DNA of 64,000 bases, from positions 372,001 to 436,000 of the forward strand of contig NZ_SACR01000005.1 of assembly GCF_004016505.1 (NCBI RefSeq). Reading direction: 5' to 3'. Both the position numbers and the translations under genes were made by a program. The notes under the pieces were generated by a model, which was not told the DNA's origin, did not search any database, and saw only the letters and a list, made by a program, of their open reading frames with translations. Source of the DNA: Rubrivivax rivuli (GTDB lineage: Bacteria; Pseudomonadota; Gammaproteobacteria; Burkholderiales; Burkholderiaceae_C). Each line of letters opens with the position of its first letter. The first letter of the stretch is position 1. This document shows positions 54,035-64,000 of this stretch, one piece after another.

Positions 54035-54745
54035 ATGCAACGCCGCCACTTCACCACCGGGCTGGCCGCCTGCGCCGCCCTCGCTGCACCCAGCCGGTTG
54101 CGGGCGGCCGAAAGCCCGCCCGCCCCGCCCGCCCCGCGCGTGCCGCTGGACGCCCCCGACTGGTTCGTCTTCCTCGAGAGCGGCCGCCCCACGCCGCCCG
54201 ACCGGGCCGCCGTGGCCGCCATGCAGCGCGGCCACATCGAGAACTTCAAGCGCCTCTTCGCCGCGGGCCGGCTCTTCGCCGCCGGGCCGATGCGTGACCC
54301 GGCCGGCCACAAGCGCGGCTTCGTCACCGTGCGTGCGCAGACGCTGGACGAACTGCGCGGCTACTTCCAGCCCGACGACTACGTGCGCGAGGGCTACATG
54401 ACGCTCAACGCCGTGCCCGCCACCGCGCAGCGTGCTTTGCACACCGAGGGCATCGACGCCAGCCGCGTGGAAGAGCTGCGCATCCTGCACCTGAGCCGCG
54501 GCGATGCTTCCGAAGAGGCCGCCACCACCGCGGCCCGCCACGCCTGGCTGCAGGGGCTGGCGGACCGCGGCACCGTCGGCGCCTGGTACACGCTGGGCCA
54601 CGGGCCGGTGGCCGAGGTGATGTTCGCGCGCAGCACCGACACCGCAGCCTTGCAGGCCGCATTCCAGGCTTGCCCGGGTCTCGGCCGCGGCGGCGTGGTG
54701 CTCTCGGTGTGGGCGCAGTGGCTGGCACCGGGCGTGGTGCGCTGA
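54035..54745 (+). CDS. Tat-exported protein with YCII-like domains
   Basis: The ATG at 54035, with GGAGG at 54020-54024, gives 236 residues. It starts MQRRHFTTGLAACAAL, a twin-arginine-like signal. Two similar YCII-like ferredoxin-fold halves follow: FVFLESGRPTPP ... MQRGHIENFKRLFAAGRLFAAGP and, later, LADRGTVGAWYTLGHGPVAEVMF. YCII proteins resemble muconolactone isomerase-type barrels and lack a general function. The gene is 40 bases after mutL. Export of such a protein is uncommon. Confidence 0.75.
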   Translation: MQRRHFTTGLAACAALAAPSRLRAAESPPAPPAPRVPLDAPDWFVFLESGRPTPPDRAAVAAMQRGHIENFKRLFAAGRLFAAGPMRDPAGHKRGFVTVRAQTLDELRGYFQPDDYVREGYMTLNAVPATAQRALHTEGIDASRVEELRILHLSRGDASEEAATTAARHAWLQGLADRGTVGAWYTLGHGPVAEVMFARSTDTAALQAAFQACPGLGRGGVVLSVWAQWLAPGVVR

Positions 54746-54790
54746 GCGGCGTGCTGTGCCTGATGCCGCTGTTCGGGCCCGCAGGCGGCG

Positions 54791-55723
54791 TCAGCCCGCC
54801 ACGCGGTTGCGCCCGTCCCGCTTGGCTTCGTACATGCGCGCGTCGGCCTCGCCCAGCAGGTCGCGCGCGGTGGTCAGCGTCGCCGTGAAGGTGGCCACGC
54901 CGATGGAGGCCGTCTGCACGTGGCGGAGGTCGGCACCGTCCTCGCCCTGCAGGGCGATGCTGCGCGCCGCCAGCGCCGAGCGCACGCGCTCGGCCAGCGT
55001 GCGGGCCTCTTCCAGCGTCGTCTCGGGCAGCACGGCCACGAACTCCTCGCCACCGCATCGACCCAGCACGTCGGTGTTGCGCAGCGCGCCGTGGGCGGTG
55101 GCCGCGGCCTCGCGCAGCACGGTGTCGCCGGCGTTGTGGCCCCAGCGGTCGTTGACGCTCTTGAAGTGGTCGAGGTCGATGCACAGCAGCGACAGCGGCC
55201 GCTTGTGGCGCCGCGCGCGCCGCATCTCGCGCGCCAGCGTGTCCATCACGTAGCGCTTGGTGAAGACCTCGGTGCCGGCGTCCACCGTCGCCATGCGGTA
55301 GATGTGGTCGTGCAGCAGCGCGTCCACACTGTTGCGGCCGTAGAACTTCAGCACCAGCTCACCCAGGCGCAGCAGGTCGCCGTCGTTCAAGAGCACCGGG
55401 GCGCGCACGCGCTTGTCGTTGACCCAGCTGCCGTTGACGGAGCCGGCGTCGTTGAAGCGCACGGTGTCGCCCTGCACCACCAGCTCGGCATGGCGGCGGC
55501 TGACGCCGGGGCTGTCGAGCTGCACCGCGCAATCGGGCGCACGGCCCAGGCTCAGCGTGCCCTCGGGCAGCGCATGTCGCTGGCCGGGCGCCTCGCCGCT
55601 GTACTGCACCAGGCAAGGTTGGCGCAGGCCGGTCGCTCCAAGGCTCTGCACGAGGGTGAGCTCGCCCTGTTTCAGGCGCACCGTGGGGTGGTCCCAGGTC
55701 TGGGGGCTGTCGGTGTCGGACAT
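54791..55723 (-). CDS. FHA-GGDEF diguanylate cyclase
   Basis: This 310-residue soluble protein has an FHA domain at 45-130 (LSLGRAPDCAVQLDSPGVSR then SVNGSWVNDKRV), which binds phosphothreonine. A GGDEF domain at 150-308 has DLDHFKSVND and an intact GGEEF. An I-site (RNTD) lies five residues before GGEEF, so product inhibition is expected. It should make cyclic di-GMP in response to a Ser/Thr-phosphorylated partner. It follows the asparaginase gene by 11 bases on the same strand. Confidence 0.93.
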   Translation of the reverse strand: MSDTDSPQTWDHPTVRLKQGELTLVQSLGATGLRQPCLVQYSGEAPGQRHALPEGTLSLGRAPDCAVQLDSPGVSRRHAELVVQGDTVRFNDAGSVNGSWVNDKRVRAPVLLNDGDLLRLGELVLKFYGRNSVDALLHDHIYRMATVDAGTEVFTKRYVMDTLAREMRRARRHKRPLSLLCIDLDHFKSVNDRWGHNAGDTVLREAAATAHGALRNTDVLGRCGGEEFVAVLPETTLEEARTLAERVRSALAARSIALQGEDGADLRHVQTASIGVATFTATLTTARDLLGEADARMYEAKRDGRNRVAG

Positions 55724-55734
55724 GGGCAGCAGGC

Positions 55735-56769
55735 TCAGGCCGGCAGCAGTTCGGCGCTGGCGCGCAGGCTGCCCACCTCGATGCCGTTCCAGTTCACCAG
55801 CGGCACATCGGCTAGGCCGTGCACGAAGGCGGCTTCGTCGCCTCCCAGCGGCAGCAGCCGCACCAGCAGCGCGGCCAGCACCACCTCGCAGGCGCGGGCG
55901 TTGTTGCCGTCGTCCATCTTCACGGCCACGCCCAGGCCCAGCGTGGGCAGCGCGGCGCAGTACACGCCCTCGGCGCCCACCTTGCAGAACACCCGTTCGC
56001 CCAGGCGCTGCATCAGGCGCGTATCGAGCCGGCCAGTGCCGGCCACCATCTGCGGCGCGCGCGCCACGGCCTGGCGCAGGCGCTGTGCGGCGGCGGCATG
56101 GCCCGGGCGCAGGCCCTGGCCGGTGGCCACGCGCGCGAAGGCGTGGGCCAGGTGGCGCAGCGGGATGGCGTAGGTAGGGATGCTGCAGCCGTCGGTGCCC
56201 ACCGCGGCTTTCGAGAGGTCGTAGCCCGTGCTGGCCTGCAGCGCGGCCGTGACCTCGCGCATTACCGGGTGCTCGGGCTTCACGTAGCCGCGCAGGAAGG
56301 CGCGGCGGTCATCGCCTTCCGCCATCAGGCAGCCGAGGCACACGAAACCGGCGTGTTTGCCCGAGCAGTTGTTGTTCAGCGCGCTGGGCTGCTCGCCGGC
56401 GGCGGCCAGGGCCTTGATGGCGCCATCGTGGTAAGGCCAGTGGGTGCCGCATTCCAGCGCCTGTACGTCCACGCCGGCCTTGGCCAGCATCGAGGCCGCG
56501 GTGGCGGTGTGAAAACTCTCGCCGCCATGGCTGGCGCAGGCGAGCGCCAGCTCTTCGTCGCTGAGGCCGAAACGTTCGGCGGCGCCGCTTTCCACCAGCG
56601 GCAGGGCTTGCAGCACCTTGACGGCGCTGCGCGGGAAGATGGGGCGGTCGATGTCGCCCCAGGCGCTGTGCACAGTGCCGCCGGCATCGATCACGGCCAC
56701 GGCGCCGCGGTGCGCCGATTCGACGATGCCGCCGCGCAGGGCTTCGGCCAAAACGGGATGGGCTGTCAT
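55735..56769 (-). CDS. L-asparaginase, Rhizobium etli type II family
   Basis: This 344-residue protein belongs to the asparaginase family unrelated to E. coli AnsA/AnsB. Typical motifs are RSAVKVLQALPLVESGAAE, CASHGGES, the nucleophile region NNCSGKHAGF and KMDDGNNARACE. It hydrolyses asparagine to aspartate and ammonia in the cytoplasm. It is divergent from the EamA gene and probably co-transcribed with the FHA-GGDEF gene downstream. Confidence 0.9.
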   Translation of the reverse strand: MTAHPVLAEALRGGIVESAHRGAVAVIDAGGTVHSAWGDIDRPIFPRSAVKVLQALPLVESGAAERFGLSDEELALACASHGGESFHTATAASMLAKAGVDVQALECGTHWPYHDGAIKALAAAGEQPSALNNNCSGKHAGFVCLGCLMAEGDDRRAFLRGYVKPEHPVMREVTAALQASTGYDLSKAAVGTDGCSIPTYAIPLRHLAHAFARVATGQGLRPGHAAAAQRLRQAVARAPQMVAGTGRLDTRLMQRLGERVFCKVGAEGVYCAALPTLGLGVAVKMDDGNNARACEVVLAALLVRLLPLGGDEAAFVHGLADVPLVNWNGIEVGSLRASAELLPA

Positions 56770-56812
56770 GGCGGTGACTTTAGCCTGCGGCCCCCCACTG
56801 CAGAATGCCGCG

Positions 56813-57700
56813 ATGCCGCTTCAAGCCCTCTTGCTCGTGCTGGCCGCGGCGACTCTGCACGCCTTGTGGAACATTGCCGCCAAACGTGCTGGCGGCGACC
56901 ACCGTTTCGCCTTCCTCACGGTGTTGATGTCGGTGCTGCTGTGGGCACCGCTGGCGCTGTGGTCGGCCCCGGCCGAACTGCCGCGCTGGGGCTGGCAGGC
57001 CTGGGTGGTGGTCTCGGTGAGCGCGGCCTTGCACGTGGTCTATTTCCTCACGCTGCTGCGCGGTTATCGCGAGGCCGACCTCACGGTGGTCTACCCCGTG
57101 GCGCGGGGCAGTGGCCCGCTGCTGACGGCTGCCGCCGCGGTGCTGCTCTTGGGCGAGACGCTCAGCACCGCGGGCGCCTTCGGCGTGCTGGCGGTGTGCG
57201 GCGGTGTCTTCCTCATCGCCGGCGGGCCGGGCCTGTGGCGCGCCCGTGCGGCGGGCGCCGACCCCGCCGCGCGCCAGCGCCTGCTGCGGGGCCTGCGCTG
57301 GGGCGCGCTGACCGGTTCGCTCATCGCCTGCTACACGGTGGTGGACGGCTACGGCGTGAAGGTGCTGCTGATGGCGCCGCTGCTCTTCGACTTCATGTGC
57401 AACGCGCTGCGCCTGCCGATGATGCTGCCGCTGGTGTGGCGCGATGGCGCTGGCCTGCGCGCAGCGCTGCGCACGCAGTGGCGGCCGGCGCTGGTGGTGG
57501 CGGCGCTGGGCCCGGCCGGCTACATCATGGTGCTGCACGCGGTGCAGCTGGCGCCGCTGTCGCACGTGGCGCCGGCGCGCGAGGTCTCGATGCTGATCGC
57601 CGCCTTCATCGGCGGCCGGCTGCTGGGTGAAGGCGACCGGGCGCTGCGGCTGCTGGGTGCGGCGTGCATCGCGGGCGGGGTGATGGCGCTGGCCTGGTAG
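56813..57700 (+). CDS. EamA/DMT-superfamily transporter
   Basis: This 295-residue membrane protein has ten predicted helices as two EamA repeats, ending each half with a glycine-rich helix (LAVCGGVFLIAGG and LLGAACIAGGVMALAW). Such proteins mostly export amino acids or metabolites. The start at ATG 56813 is preferred over ATG 56805, which is out of frame. It shares a 43-base divergent region with the asparaginase gene and is convergent with the histidine kinase gene, three bases away. Confidence 0.9.
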   Translation: MPLQALLLVLAAATLHALWNIAAKRAGGDHRFAFLTVLMSVLLWAPLALWSAPAELPRWGWQAWVVVSVSAALHVVYFLTLLRGYREADLTVVYPVARGSGPLLTAAAAVLLLGETLSTAGAFGVLAVCGGVFLIAGGPGLWRARAAGADPAARQRLLRGLRWGALTGSLIACYTVVDGYGVKVLLMAPLLFDFMCNALRLPMMLPLVWRDGAGLRAALRTQWRPALVVAALGPAGYIMVLHAVQLAPLSHVAPAREVSMLIAAFIGGRLLGEGDRALRLLGAACIAGGVMALAW

Positions 57701-57703
57701 GCG

Positions 57704-58969
57704 TCAAAAGCTCAAGACAAACGCCGCACCACCTTCCAGCGGCCGCACATGCCGCACGCGCCCGCCCATGCCGTGCACCAGCTGGCGCACCACCGTCAGC
57801 CCCACGCCCTGGCCGCCTTCGCGCGTGGTGAAGAAGGGCAGGAAGATCTGCCGCTCCAGCCCTGGCGCCACGCCCGGGCCGTTGTCGCGCACGCTCAGCT
57901 GCAGGCGCCCGCCGCGGCCTTGTCGCGCCGTGACCCACAAGCGCGGCACAGGCGTCTCTGCCGTGGCCTGCGCGGCGTTGTGCACCAGAGCCAGCAAGGC
58001 CTGCTCCAGCTGCGCTTCATCGGCCTGCAAGCACAGCGTGGGGCTGGCCAATTCGAACAGCGCTTCGCCGCCGCGCGCCGCCCAGGCCGGCGCGGTGGCC
58101 TGCTGCAGCCGCGCGAAGAGGGCCTGCAGCGCCACCGGCGCCAGCTGCGGCGCCGGCCAGTGGCTGGCGCGGCGGTAGGTGGCGACAAAACGCGCCAGCC
58201 CTTGCGCGCGCTGCTGGATGGCCTGCAGCGCGGTGCGCAAGTCGGCTTGCGCGGCGGGGTCGTCGGGCTCGTCCAGCAGGCCGATGGCGGTCTGGCTCAG
58301 GCTCTGCAGCGGCGTCAGCGAATTCATGATCTCGTGCGTGAGCACGGTCACCAGCTCCTGCCAGGCGCGCAGCGATTCGGCCTCCAGCTCGTTCTCCAGT
58401 GGCACCAGCGCGAGCAGCACCCGCGCCTGGCCGACCAGGGCCAGCGGCTGGCGCTGCAGCTGCCAGCGCTCGGCGCCGCGCTCGGTGTCCAGCAGCACGG
58501 GGCCGGGCGCGGCCTTGCTGGCCAGCAGGCGGTGCAGCGCCGCGCGGTCGCGCACGCCGCCCGGGGCTTCCAGCCGGCGTGCGCGGCTGCTCAGGGGCTG
58601 CAGGCGCGGGTGGGCGGGGTCGTCGGCCGGGGCCTCGGGGTGGTGCGCCCACACGGCCACGGGCAGGTGCTCGAACTGCGCCTGCAGCGTGGCCACGCGC
58701 TGGGCCTGGCGTTCTTCGGCCGTGGGCGAGGGCGCAGGCTGCGATGTTGCCGAGATACCGGCGCGTGCCTGGCTGCGCCAGTGCGCGCGCACCAGCGGCG
58801 CCAAGAGTGCTGCGGCCAGGGCCACCACGGCCGCGGCGCCGACGAGCGCCCGCGCGCTGCCCTGCGAAGCCAGCGCGCCCGCCGCAGCGGCCAGCAGCAG
58901 CGCGGCCGCTACGCGGGCTGCGGTGCCCAGTGCGGCAATGACCGTTTGGCGTGCGGGTAGCGTGCTCAC
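57704..58969 (-). CDS. NtrY-like membrane sensor histidine kinase
   Basis: This 421-residue kinase has two N-terminal membrane helices (about 15-62), a short PAS-like region, and a kinase core. The core has the H-box VLTHEIMNSLTPLQSLS near residue 212, N-box LVHNAAQAT, and G-boxes DNGPGVAPG and GGQGVGLTVVRQL. The H-box type resembles NtrY. Its start overlaps the stop of the response regulator gene by four bases. With the divergent MacAB-like genes it forms a sensor-efflux module. Confidence 0.92.
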   Translation of the reverse strand: MSTLPARQTVIAALGTAARVAAALLLAAAAGALASQGSARALVGAAAVVALAAALLAPLVRAHWRSQARAGISATSQPAPSPTAEERQAQRVATLQAQFEHLPVAVWAHHPEAPADDPAHPRLQPLSSRARRLEAPGGVRDRAALHRLLASKAAPGPVLLDTERGAERWQLQRQPLALVGQARVLLALVPLENELEAESLRAWQELVTVLTHEIMNSLTPLQSLSQTAIGLLDEPDDPAAQADLRTALQAIQQRAQGLARFVATYRRASHWPAPQLAPVALQALFARLQQATAPAWAARGGEALFELASPTLCLQADEAQLEQALLALVHNAAQATAETPVPRLWVTARQGRGGRLQLSVRDNGPGVAPGLERQIFLPFFTTREGGQGVGLTVVRQLVHGMGGRVRHVRPLEGGAAFVLSF

Positions 58970-59649
58970 AGGCCGTGCTTTTCCAGCCGGCGGTACAGCG
59001 CCGCGCGCGACAGGCCCAAGGCGCGCGCTGCCGCGCTCAGGTTGCCCTGGGCCTCGGCCATCGCGGCCATCAACGCGGCGCGCTCTTGCGTGGCCAGGGG
59101 CTGCACCGCGGCACTGGGGACCAAGTTCGGGGCGGGTGTGGGCTCGGCCATCGCGGCACCTGCGGGCCGCTGCAGCGCTTCCAGGCAGGTGGCCACGAGG
59201 CGCGCGTTGTCCCAGGGCTTGGTGACGAAGTCCCAGGCGCCGCGGCGCACGGCCTGCACGGCACGTTCGATGTCGGCGTAGGCCGTCATCACCACCACGG
59301 GCGGCGGGGCGGGGCGCTGGCGCAGTTCATCGAGCAGGCGCAGGCCCTGGCTGCCGTCGGTGCGGCCGGGGCCGAAGTTGAGGTCCAGCAGCAGCAGCGC
59401 GGGCTGCAGGCGGTCCAGCGCCGCGGGCAGCTCGGCCGGGCGGCGCAGGCAGGTGACGGGGCCCACGCGGCGCTGCAGCAGCAGCTGCGCGGCCAGGCCG
59501 ACATCGGGGTCGTCGTCGAGCAGCAGCAGGCGCGGCGCAGAAGACACAGAGGAAGGCAGGGCGGCAGACACGGCGGCGGGCACAGGCAGGCCCGCGAGTG
59601 TCGCAGCGCGGGGCGCGGTGCTGCGAGGGGGCCGTCCGGAAGCGGACAC
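58966..59649 (-). CDS. Response regulator with Fis-type helix-turn-helix, no AAA+ domain
   Basis: The receiver domain (LLLLDDDPDVG, Asp in LLLDLNFGP, Lys in WDFVTKPWD) is joined to a C-terminal Fis-like helix-turn-helix (GNLSAAARALGLSRAALYRRLEKHGL split over the last 26 residues). The sigma-54-activating AAA+ domain normally between them is missing, as in ActR/PrrA-type regulators. The longest frame starts at GTG 59649 (227 residues), but that lies inside a palindrome; GTG at 59583, 59571 or 59547 are possible later starts with no clear ribosome binding site. It is coupled to the kinase gene. Confidence 0.88.
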   Translation of the reverse strand: MSASGRPPRSTAPRAATLAGLPVPAAVSAALPSSVSSAPRLLLLDDDPDVGLAAQLLLQRRVGPVTCLRRPAELPAALDRLQPALLLLDLNFGPGRTDGSQGLRLLDELRQRPAPPPVVVMTAYADIERAVQAVRRGAWDFVTKPWDNARLVATCLEALQRPAGAAMAEPTPAPNLVPSAAVQPLATQERAALMAAMAEAQGNLSAAARALGLSRAALYRRLEKHGL

Positions 59650-59680
59650 CCGCAGCCCGGTGGTGTGCGAAAGCGGACAA
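59634..59680. promoter_or_regulatory. Paired palindromic operators between regulator and efflux genes
   Basis: Two related 16-base elements, GTCCGGAAGCGGACAC (59634-59649) and GTGCGAAAGCGGACAA (59665-59680), repeat at a 31-base step, about three helix turns. Each is an inverted repeat (GTCCG, four bases, CGGAC; the second with one mismatch). They lie between the minus-strand regulator gene and the plus-strand adaptor gene. Confidence 0.6.
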
Positions 59681-59726
59681 GCCCCTGCCCAAGCCCGGCC
59701 CGCGCCGCGATGCTGGCGGCCTGCCG

Positions 59727-60985
59727 ATGAAACACGAGCCCAAGCCCCTGCTGCCCCCGCCCCCCAGCGGCGCGGCCATGGACCGCGCCCTGCCGCCGCG
59801 CCCGCGCTGGCGCCGTGCGTTGCCCTGGGCTGCGGCGGCGTGCTTGCTCACCGCGGCGCTCGGCCTGGCGGCCTGGCAGGCCTGGGGCCGTGCCCCCTTG
59901 GTGCCGCAAGCCCAGCTGGCCACCGTGCAGGCCGGCGAGTTCCGCGACGAGCTGCTGCTGCGCGCCCGCGCCGAGCCGCTGCGCTCGGTGACGCTGGACG
60001 CCGCCGAGAGCGGCCGCGTGGAAGCCGTGCTGGTGCAGGACGGCCAGCACCTCGCCGCCGGCACGCTGCTCTACCGCCTCTACAGCCCGGAGCACGAACA
60101 GCAGGCCCTGCAGCGCCGTGCCGAGGTGGCGCAGCAGACGGCCAACCTCTCGGCCGAGCGCAGCGCGCAGGCCGCCAGCCTGGCGCTGCACCGGCGCGAA
60201 CGTGCGCAGATGCAGGCCGCGCTGCAGCAGGCCGAGGCCGAGGCCGCGCGCACCCAGCGCCTGGCCGAGGCTGGCTTCGTGGCCCCCGCGGCGCTGGAGC
60301 AGGCGCAGCGCCAGCAGGCCCTGGCCCAGCGCCTGCTGCAGCAGGCCGAACAAGACCACGCACTGGAGGCCCAGACCCGCGCCCAGGCCCTGGCCGAGTT
60401 GGGCCAGGCCGTGGCCGGCCTGCAGGCCGGCTTGCAGGGGCTGGCCACCGCACGCGAGCGCCTGGCCCCTCGCGCGACCATGGCCGGCCAGCTCAGCGGC
60501 TGGCAGCTGCAGGTGGGCATGCAGCTGCGCGCCGGCGAGCGCCTGGGCCGCATCGACGACCCCACGGGCGGTCTGCAGCTGGTGGCCGATGTCGACGAAT
60601 TCCACCTGCCGCGCCTGCAGCCGGGCCTGGTGGCCACCAGCGCCCAGGGCAGCTTGACGCTGGCGCAGACCCTGCCCCAGGTGCGCGGCGGCCTCGTGCG
60701 CGTGCAGTTGCGCTGGCCCGAGGGCGGCACGCCGCCGGGCCTGCGCGCCGGCCAGGCCGTGGAGCTGGCGCTGCAACTCAGCGCCCCGATGCCCGCGCTG
60801 CTGCTGGCCGAAGGCCCCGGCGTGCGCGAACAGCTCTACGTGCGCCAGGGCCGCGAACTGCAGCGCCGCAGCGTGCGCCTGGGCCGGCGCGCCGCTGGCC
60901 GCGTGGAAGTGCTGGCCGGCCTGCAGGCCGGCGACGAAGTGCTCATCTCCAACCCCCCTACCGACAGCCCCCGGCTGCGACTGCC

Positions 60986-60989
<4 letters not shown>
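59727..60989 (+). CDS. HlyD/MacA-like periplasmic adaptor protein
   Basis: This 420-residue adaptor has one N-terminal membrane helix (about 32-52), a split lipoyl-like barrel (SGRVEAVLVQDGQHLAAGTLLYRL at the front), a long Gln/Ala-rich coiled-coil hairpin (about 118-250), and a C-terminal beta-barrel. It joins an inner-membrane ABC transporter to an outer-membrane channel. Its stop overlaps the ATPase gene by four bases. No outer-membrane channel gene is seen before the window edge. Confidence 0.92.
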
Positions 60990-61668
<679 letters not shown>

Positions 61669-61672
<4 letters not shown>

Positions 61673-64000
61673 AGCTGCTGCACGAAGCGCTGCGCAGCCT
61701 GCGCCGCCAGCCCGCGGCCAGCAGCGTGGCCATCGTCGGCCTGGCGCTGGCGCTCACGGCCGGGCTGCTGCTGGCCTTCATCGCGCTGACGCTGTCGGCG
61801 CTGGACCCGAGCATCCGCGAGCCCGAGCGCGTGGTGCTGCTCGATTTCAAGGGCAACGCGCCGCAGGCGCCGACGCCGTGGCTCACCGGCGGCCCGGTGG
61901 CCATCGGCACGCTGCTGCAGCAGCGCGCGGTGCCGCTGGAGCAGATCACGCGCGTGGCTTTCGATGGGCTGGACATCCAGCACCAGGGCCGCCTGCAGCC
62001 GGCCTACCTGATCATGGCCGACCCCACGGCGGTGCCGCTGCTGGGCCTGCGCGCGCTGGCCGGCGACCTGGGCGCGGCGCTGGTGCAGCGCGACGGCATC
62101 GCCATCAGCCAGGGCTTGTTGCAGACGCTGTGGCCGGGGGCCACGCCCGCGCAGGCCCTGGGCCGCACGCTGGTGGCGCAGAACCGCCGCTACACCGTGG
62201 CCGCGGTGCTGCCCAACACCGACCCGCGCACGCCTTTCTGGCCCGCCAGCCCCATGGTGGGCGACGCGATGGCGATGGTGGGCTGGGACACCCAAGGCAA
62301 CCGCTGGACGCAGGAAGAGCGCGACGCGATCTTCATGGCCAACGGCCGCGTCTTCGCACGCCTGCAACCCGGCGCGCGCGCCGCTGACGTGGGTGGCTGG
62401 ATGCGCGAAGCGGTGAAGGCCAGCCCCGGCTACGCAGCGCTGCCCGCCGAGTGGACCGCAGGCGGCCGCGAGCCCGCCTACTTCCGCGGTTTGCCGCTCA
62501 CCGAGCTGCCCTACGCCGGGCCGAACGAGGAGTACTGGGGCCTCATCACCGCCCTGGCCGCGGCCTGCACGCTGCTGCTGGTGATGGCGGCCTTCAACCA
62601 CATGAACCTGCAGGCCGCGGCGCTGCTGCAGCGCCAGCGCGAAACGGCGCTGCGCCGCAGCCTGGGCGCCGACGGCGGCGCGTTGCTGCGCCTGTGGGCG
62701 CTGGAGGGCCTGCTGCCGCTGCTGCTGGCCGCGGGGCTGGCGCTGCTGGCGGCGTGGATGCTGGCGCCGGTGGTGGGCCCGGCGCTGGGCTTCTCACCGC
62801 GCCAGCCGCTGGCCGACCCGGTGCCCTGGCAGGCCTTGGCGGGCCTGGGCGCCGTGGTGGCGCTGCTGTGGCCGCTGTGTTCGCTGCTGCCCGCCTGGCA
62901 GGCGCTGCACCGCCCGCCGGCGCCGGCCCTGCAGGGCCGCACCGCCAGCGAAGGGCCCTGGGGCCGGCGCACGCGCCAGGCGCTGCTGGGGCTGCAGCTG
63001 GGTGGTGCCCTGCTGCTCTTGTCGCTGGCCGGCGTGCTGGCGCTGCAGCAGCAGCACCTGCTGCAGGCCGAACGTGGGTTCCAGACCGAAGGCCGCTACT
63101 GGCTGGGCCTGATGGTCAACCCCGCCGAGCTGCCGCCGATGGAGGGCCTCGCGCGCGCCGTGGCCCAGCACCCGGCCATCTCGCACTGGGCCTGGAGCGA
63201 CAGCCCCCCGGCCCAGGCCACACGCGGCCGGCTGGAGCTGCACACCGGCGCTGGCAACCAGCAGCAGGTGCTGCGGCTGAGCACGGTGTCCTCGGGCTTC
63301 TTCGGCACTTACGGCATGCGCGTGCTCGCTGGTGAAGTGAAGGTGCCGGCAGCAGCCCCGGCAGCGCCTGCCGCTGCGACTTCGGCACCCGCCGCGGGCG
63401 AAACCCGCATGGTCATCGACGCCAAGGCCGCGCGCGCCTTGGGCTTCGCCACGCCCCAGGCCGCGGTGGGCGCCGTGCTGCGCGGTGGCGGCGGCTTCAT
63501 GCAGGCCGGCAACGAGCCGCGCCGCGTGGTGGCGGTGGTGGCCGACGTGAAGCTCGAATCGGCGCGCAGCGAAGCGCGGCCCCAGGGCTTCTTGCTGAAC
63601 GAAGCGCCGCAGTGGGATCTGAACGTCCACGGCCCCGACCCCGTGGCGCTGCGGGCCGCGCTCGACGAGGTGTGGCGCCAGGCCGGCCCGCCCGTGCCGC
63701 ACCAGGTGCGCAGCGCCACCTCGCAGCTGGCCGCGGTGTATGCGCAGGAAGCGCAGCTCACCGCGCTGCTGGGCCTGGTGGCGCTGCTGGCCGTGGCGGT
63801 GGCCCTGGCCGGCGCCTACGCGCTGGTGGCCGACACGCTGCGCCGCCGCCGCACCGAGCTGGTCTTGCGCCGCCTGCACGGCGCCGGCCCGGCCGCGATG
63901 GCGCGCGCCGTGCTGGCCGAATGCGCCTGGCCGGCCGGCATCGCGGCACTGGTAGCTTTGCCGCTGGCCGCCGCGGGCGGGGCGCTCTACCTCGATGGCT
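61669..64000 (+). CDS. MacB-like ABC permease with FtsX domains, cut by window edge
   Basis: The frame opens at ATG 61669 and remains open to the end of the window (about 777 codons), so the C-terminus is missing. An N-terminal helix (residues 15-42) is followed by a periplasmic MacB-PCD domain (about 45-275) and an FtsX-like helix set (about 280-440). A second periplasmic domain (about 445-690) and the first helix of another FtsX unit come next. This duplicated layout is found in large permeases that act without a separate second subunit. The cargo is unknown. Confidence 0.92.

Overview
The window is uniformly GC-rich chromosomal DNA, densely packed with genes. Its contents (YebC, RNase G, RsfS-RlmH-Maf, a kynBUA operon, type III pantothenate kinase, IcmF, two PEP-CTERM proteins, TRAP transporters) point to a free-living betaproteobacterium of the order Burkholderiales, probably of the Rubrivivax/Leptothrix/Ideonella/Methylibium type. 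No tRNA, rRNA, CRISPR array, insertion sequence, prophage or integrase was seen. No gene-free stretch exceeds 300 bases; the longest is 36372-36626. The genes at both window edges are cut.

Layout. 1-2376 (minus): a HerA-like ATPase (cut) and an uncharacterised protein. 2508-10171 (plus): a housekeeping run of yebC, purD, an acyltransferase, hemF, nadD, rsfS, rlmH, maf and rng, followed by an RDD membrane protein and a diguanylate cyclase (to 12338). 12407-17506 (plus): a tight catabolic operon of Rieske oxygenase, glutamine-synthetase-like ligase, [2Fe-2S] ferredoxin and TRAP DctQ/DctM. 17632-18390: a PEP-CTERM protein behind a sigma-54-type promoter. 18421-31148: a signalling and ion cluster holding a cyclase-homology/NB-ARC/TPR protein, a glutaminase-STAS-cNMP fusion, a divergent SulP-STAS-cNMP transporter, Kup, a short KdpD/KdpE pair and a hydrolase. 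31336-35531: an orphan TRAP receptor, aminopeptidase P and a class V aminotransferase. 35556-36371: a second PEP-CTERM protein, also behind a sigma-54-type promoter.

36627-42091 handles tryptophan: kynBUA makes anthranilate, and divergently a 2-aminobenzoate-CoA-type ligase, a thioesterase and a RidA protein follow. A palindromic operator lies between the two arms. 42048-50159 holds a lipoprotein hydrolase, a CBS protein, coaX, icmF (behind its own palindrome), two small exported proteins and a WYL regulator with an operator. 50223-56769 holds a zinc-ribbon membrane protein, mutL, a YCII-like exported protein, an FHA-GGDEF protein and an asparaginase. 56813-64000 holds an EamA transporter, an NtrY-like kinase with a Fis-type regulator, and a divergent MacAB-like efflux system cut by the right edge.

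The parts most worth attention are: (1) the glutaminase and SulP proteins that share a STAS plus cyclic-nucleotide-binding tail, next to a cyclase-homology protein and potassium genes; (2) the Rieske/glutamylating-ligase/ferredoxin/TRAP operon, which looks like a gamma-glutamylated-amine oxidation route; and (3) matching sigma-54 promoters at the two PEP-CTERM genes.
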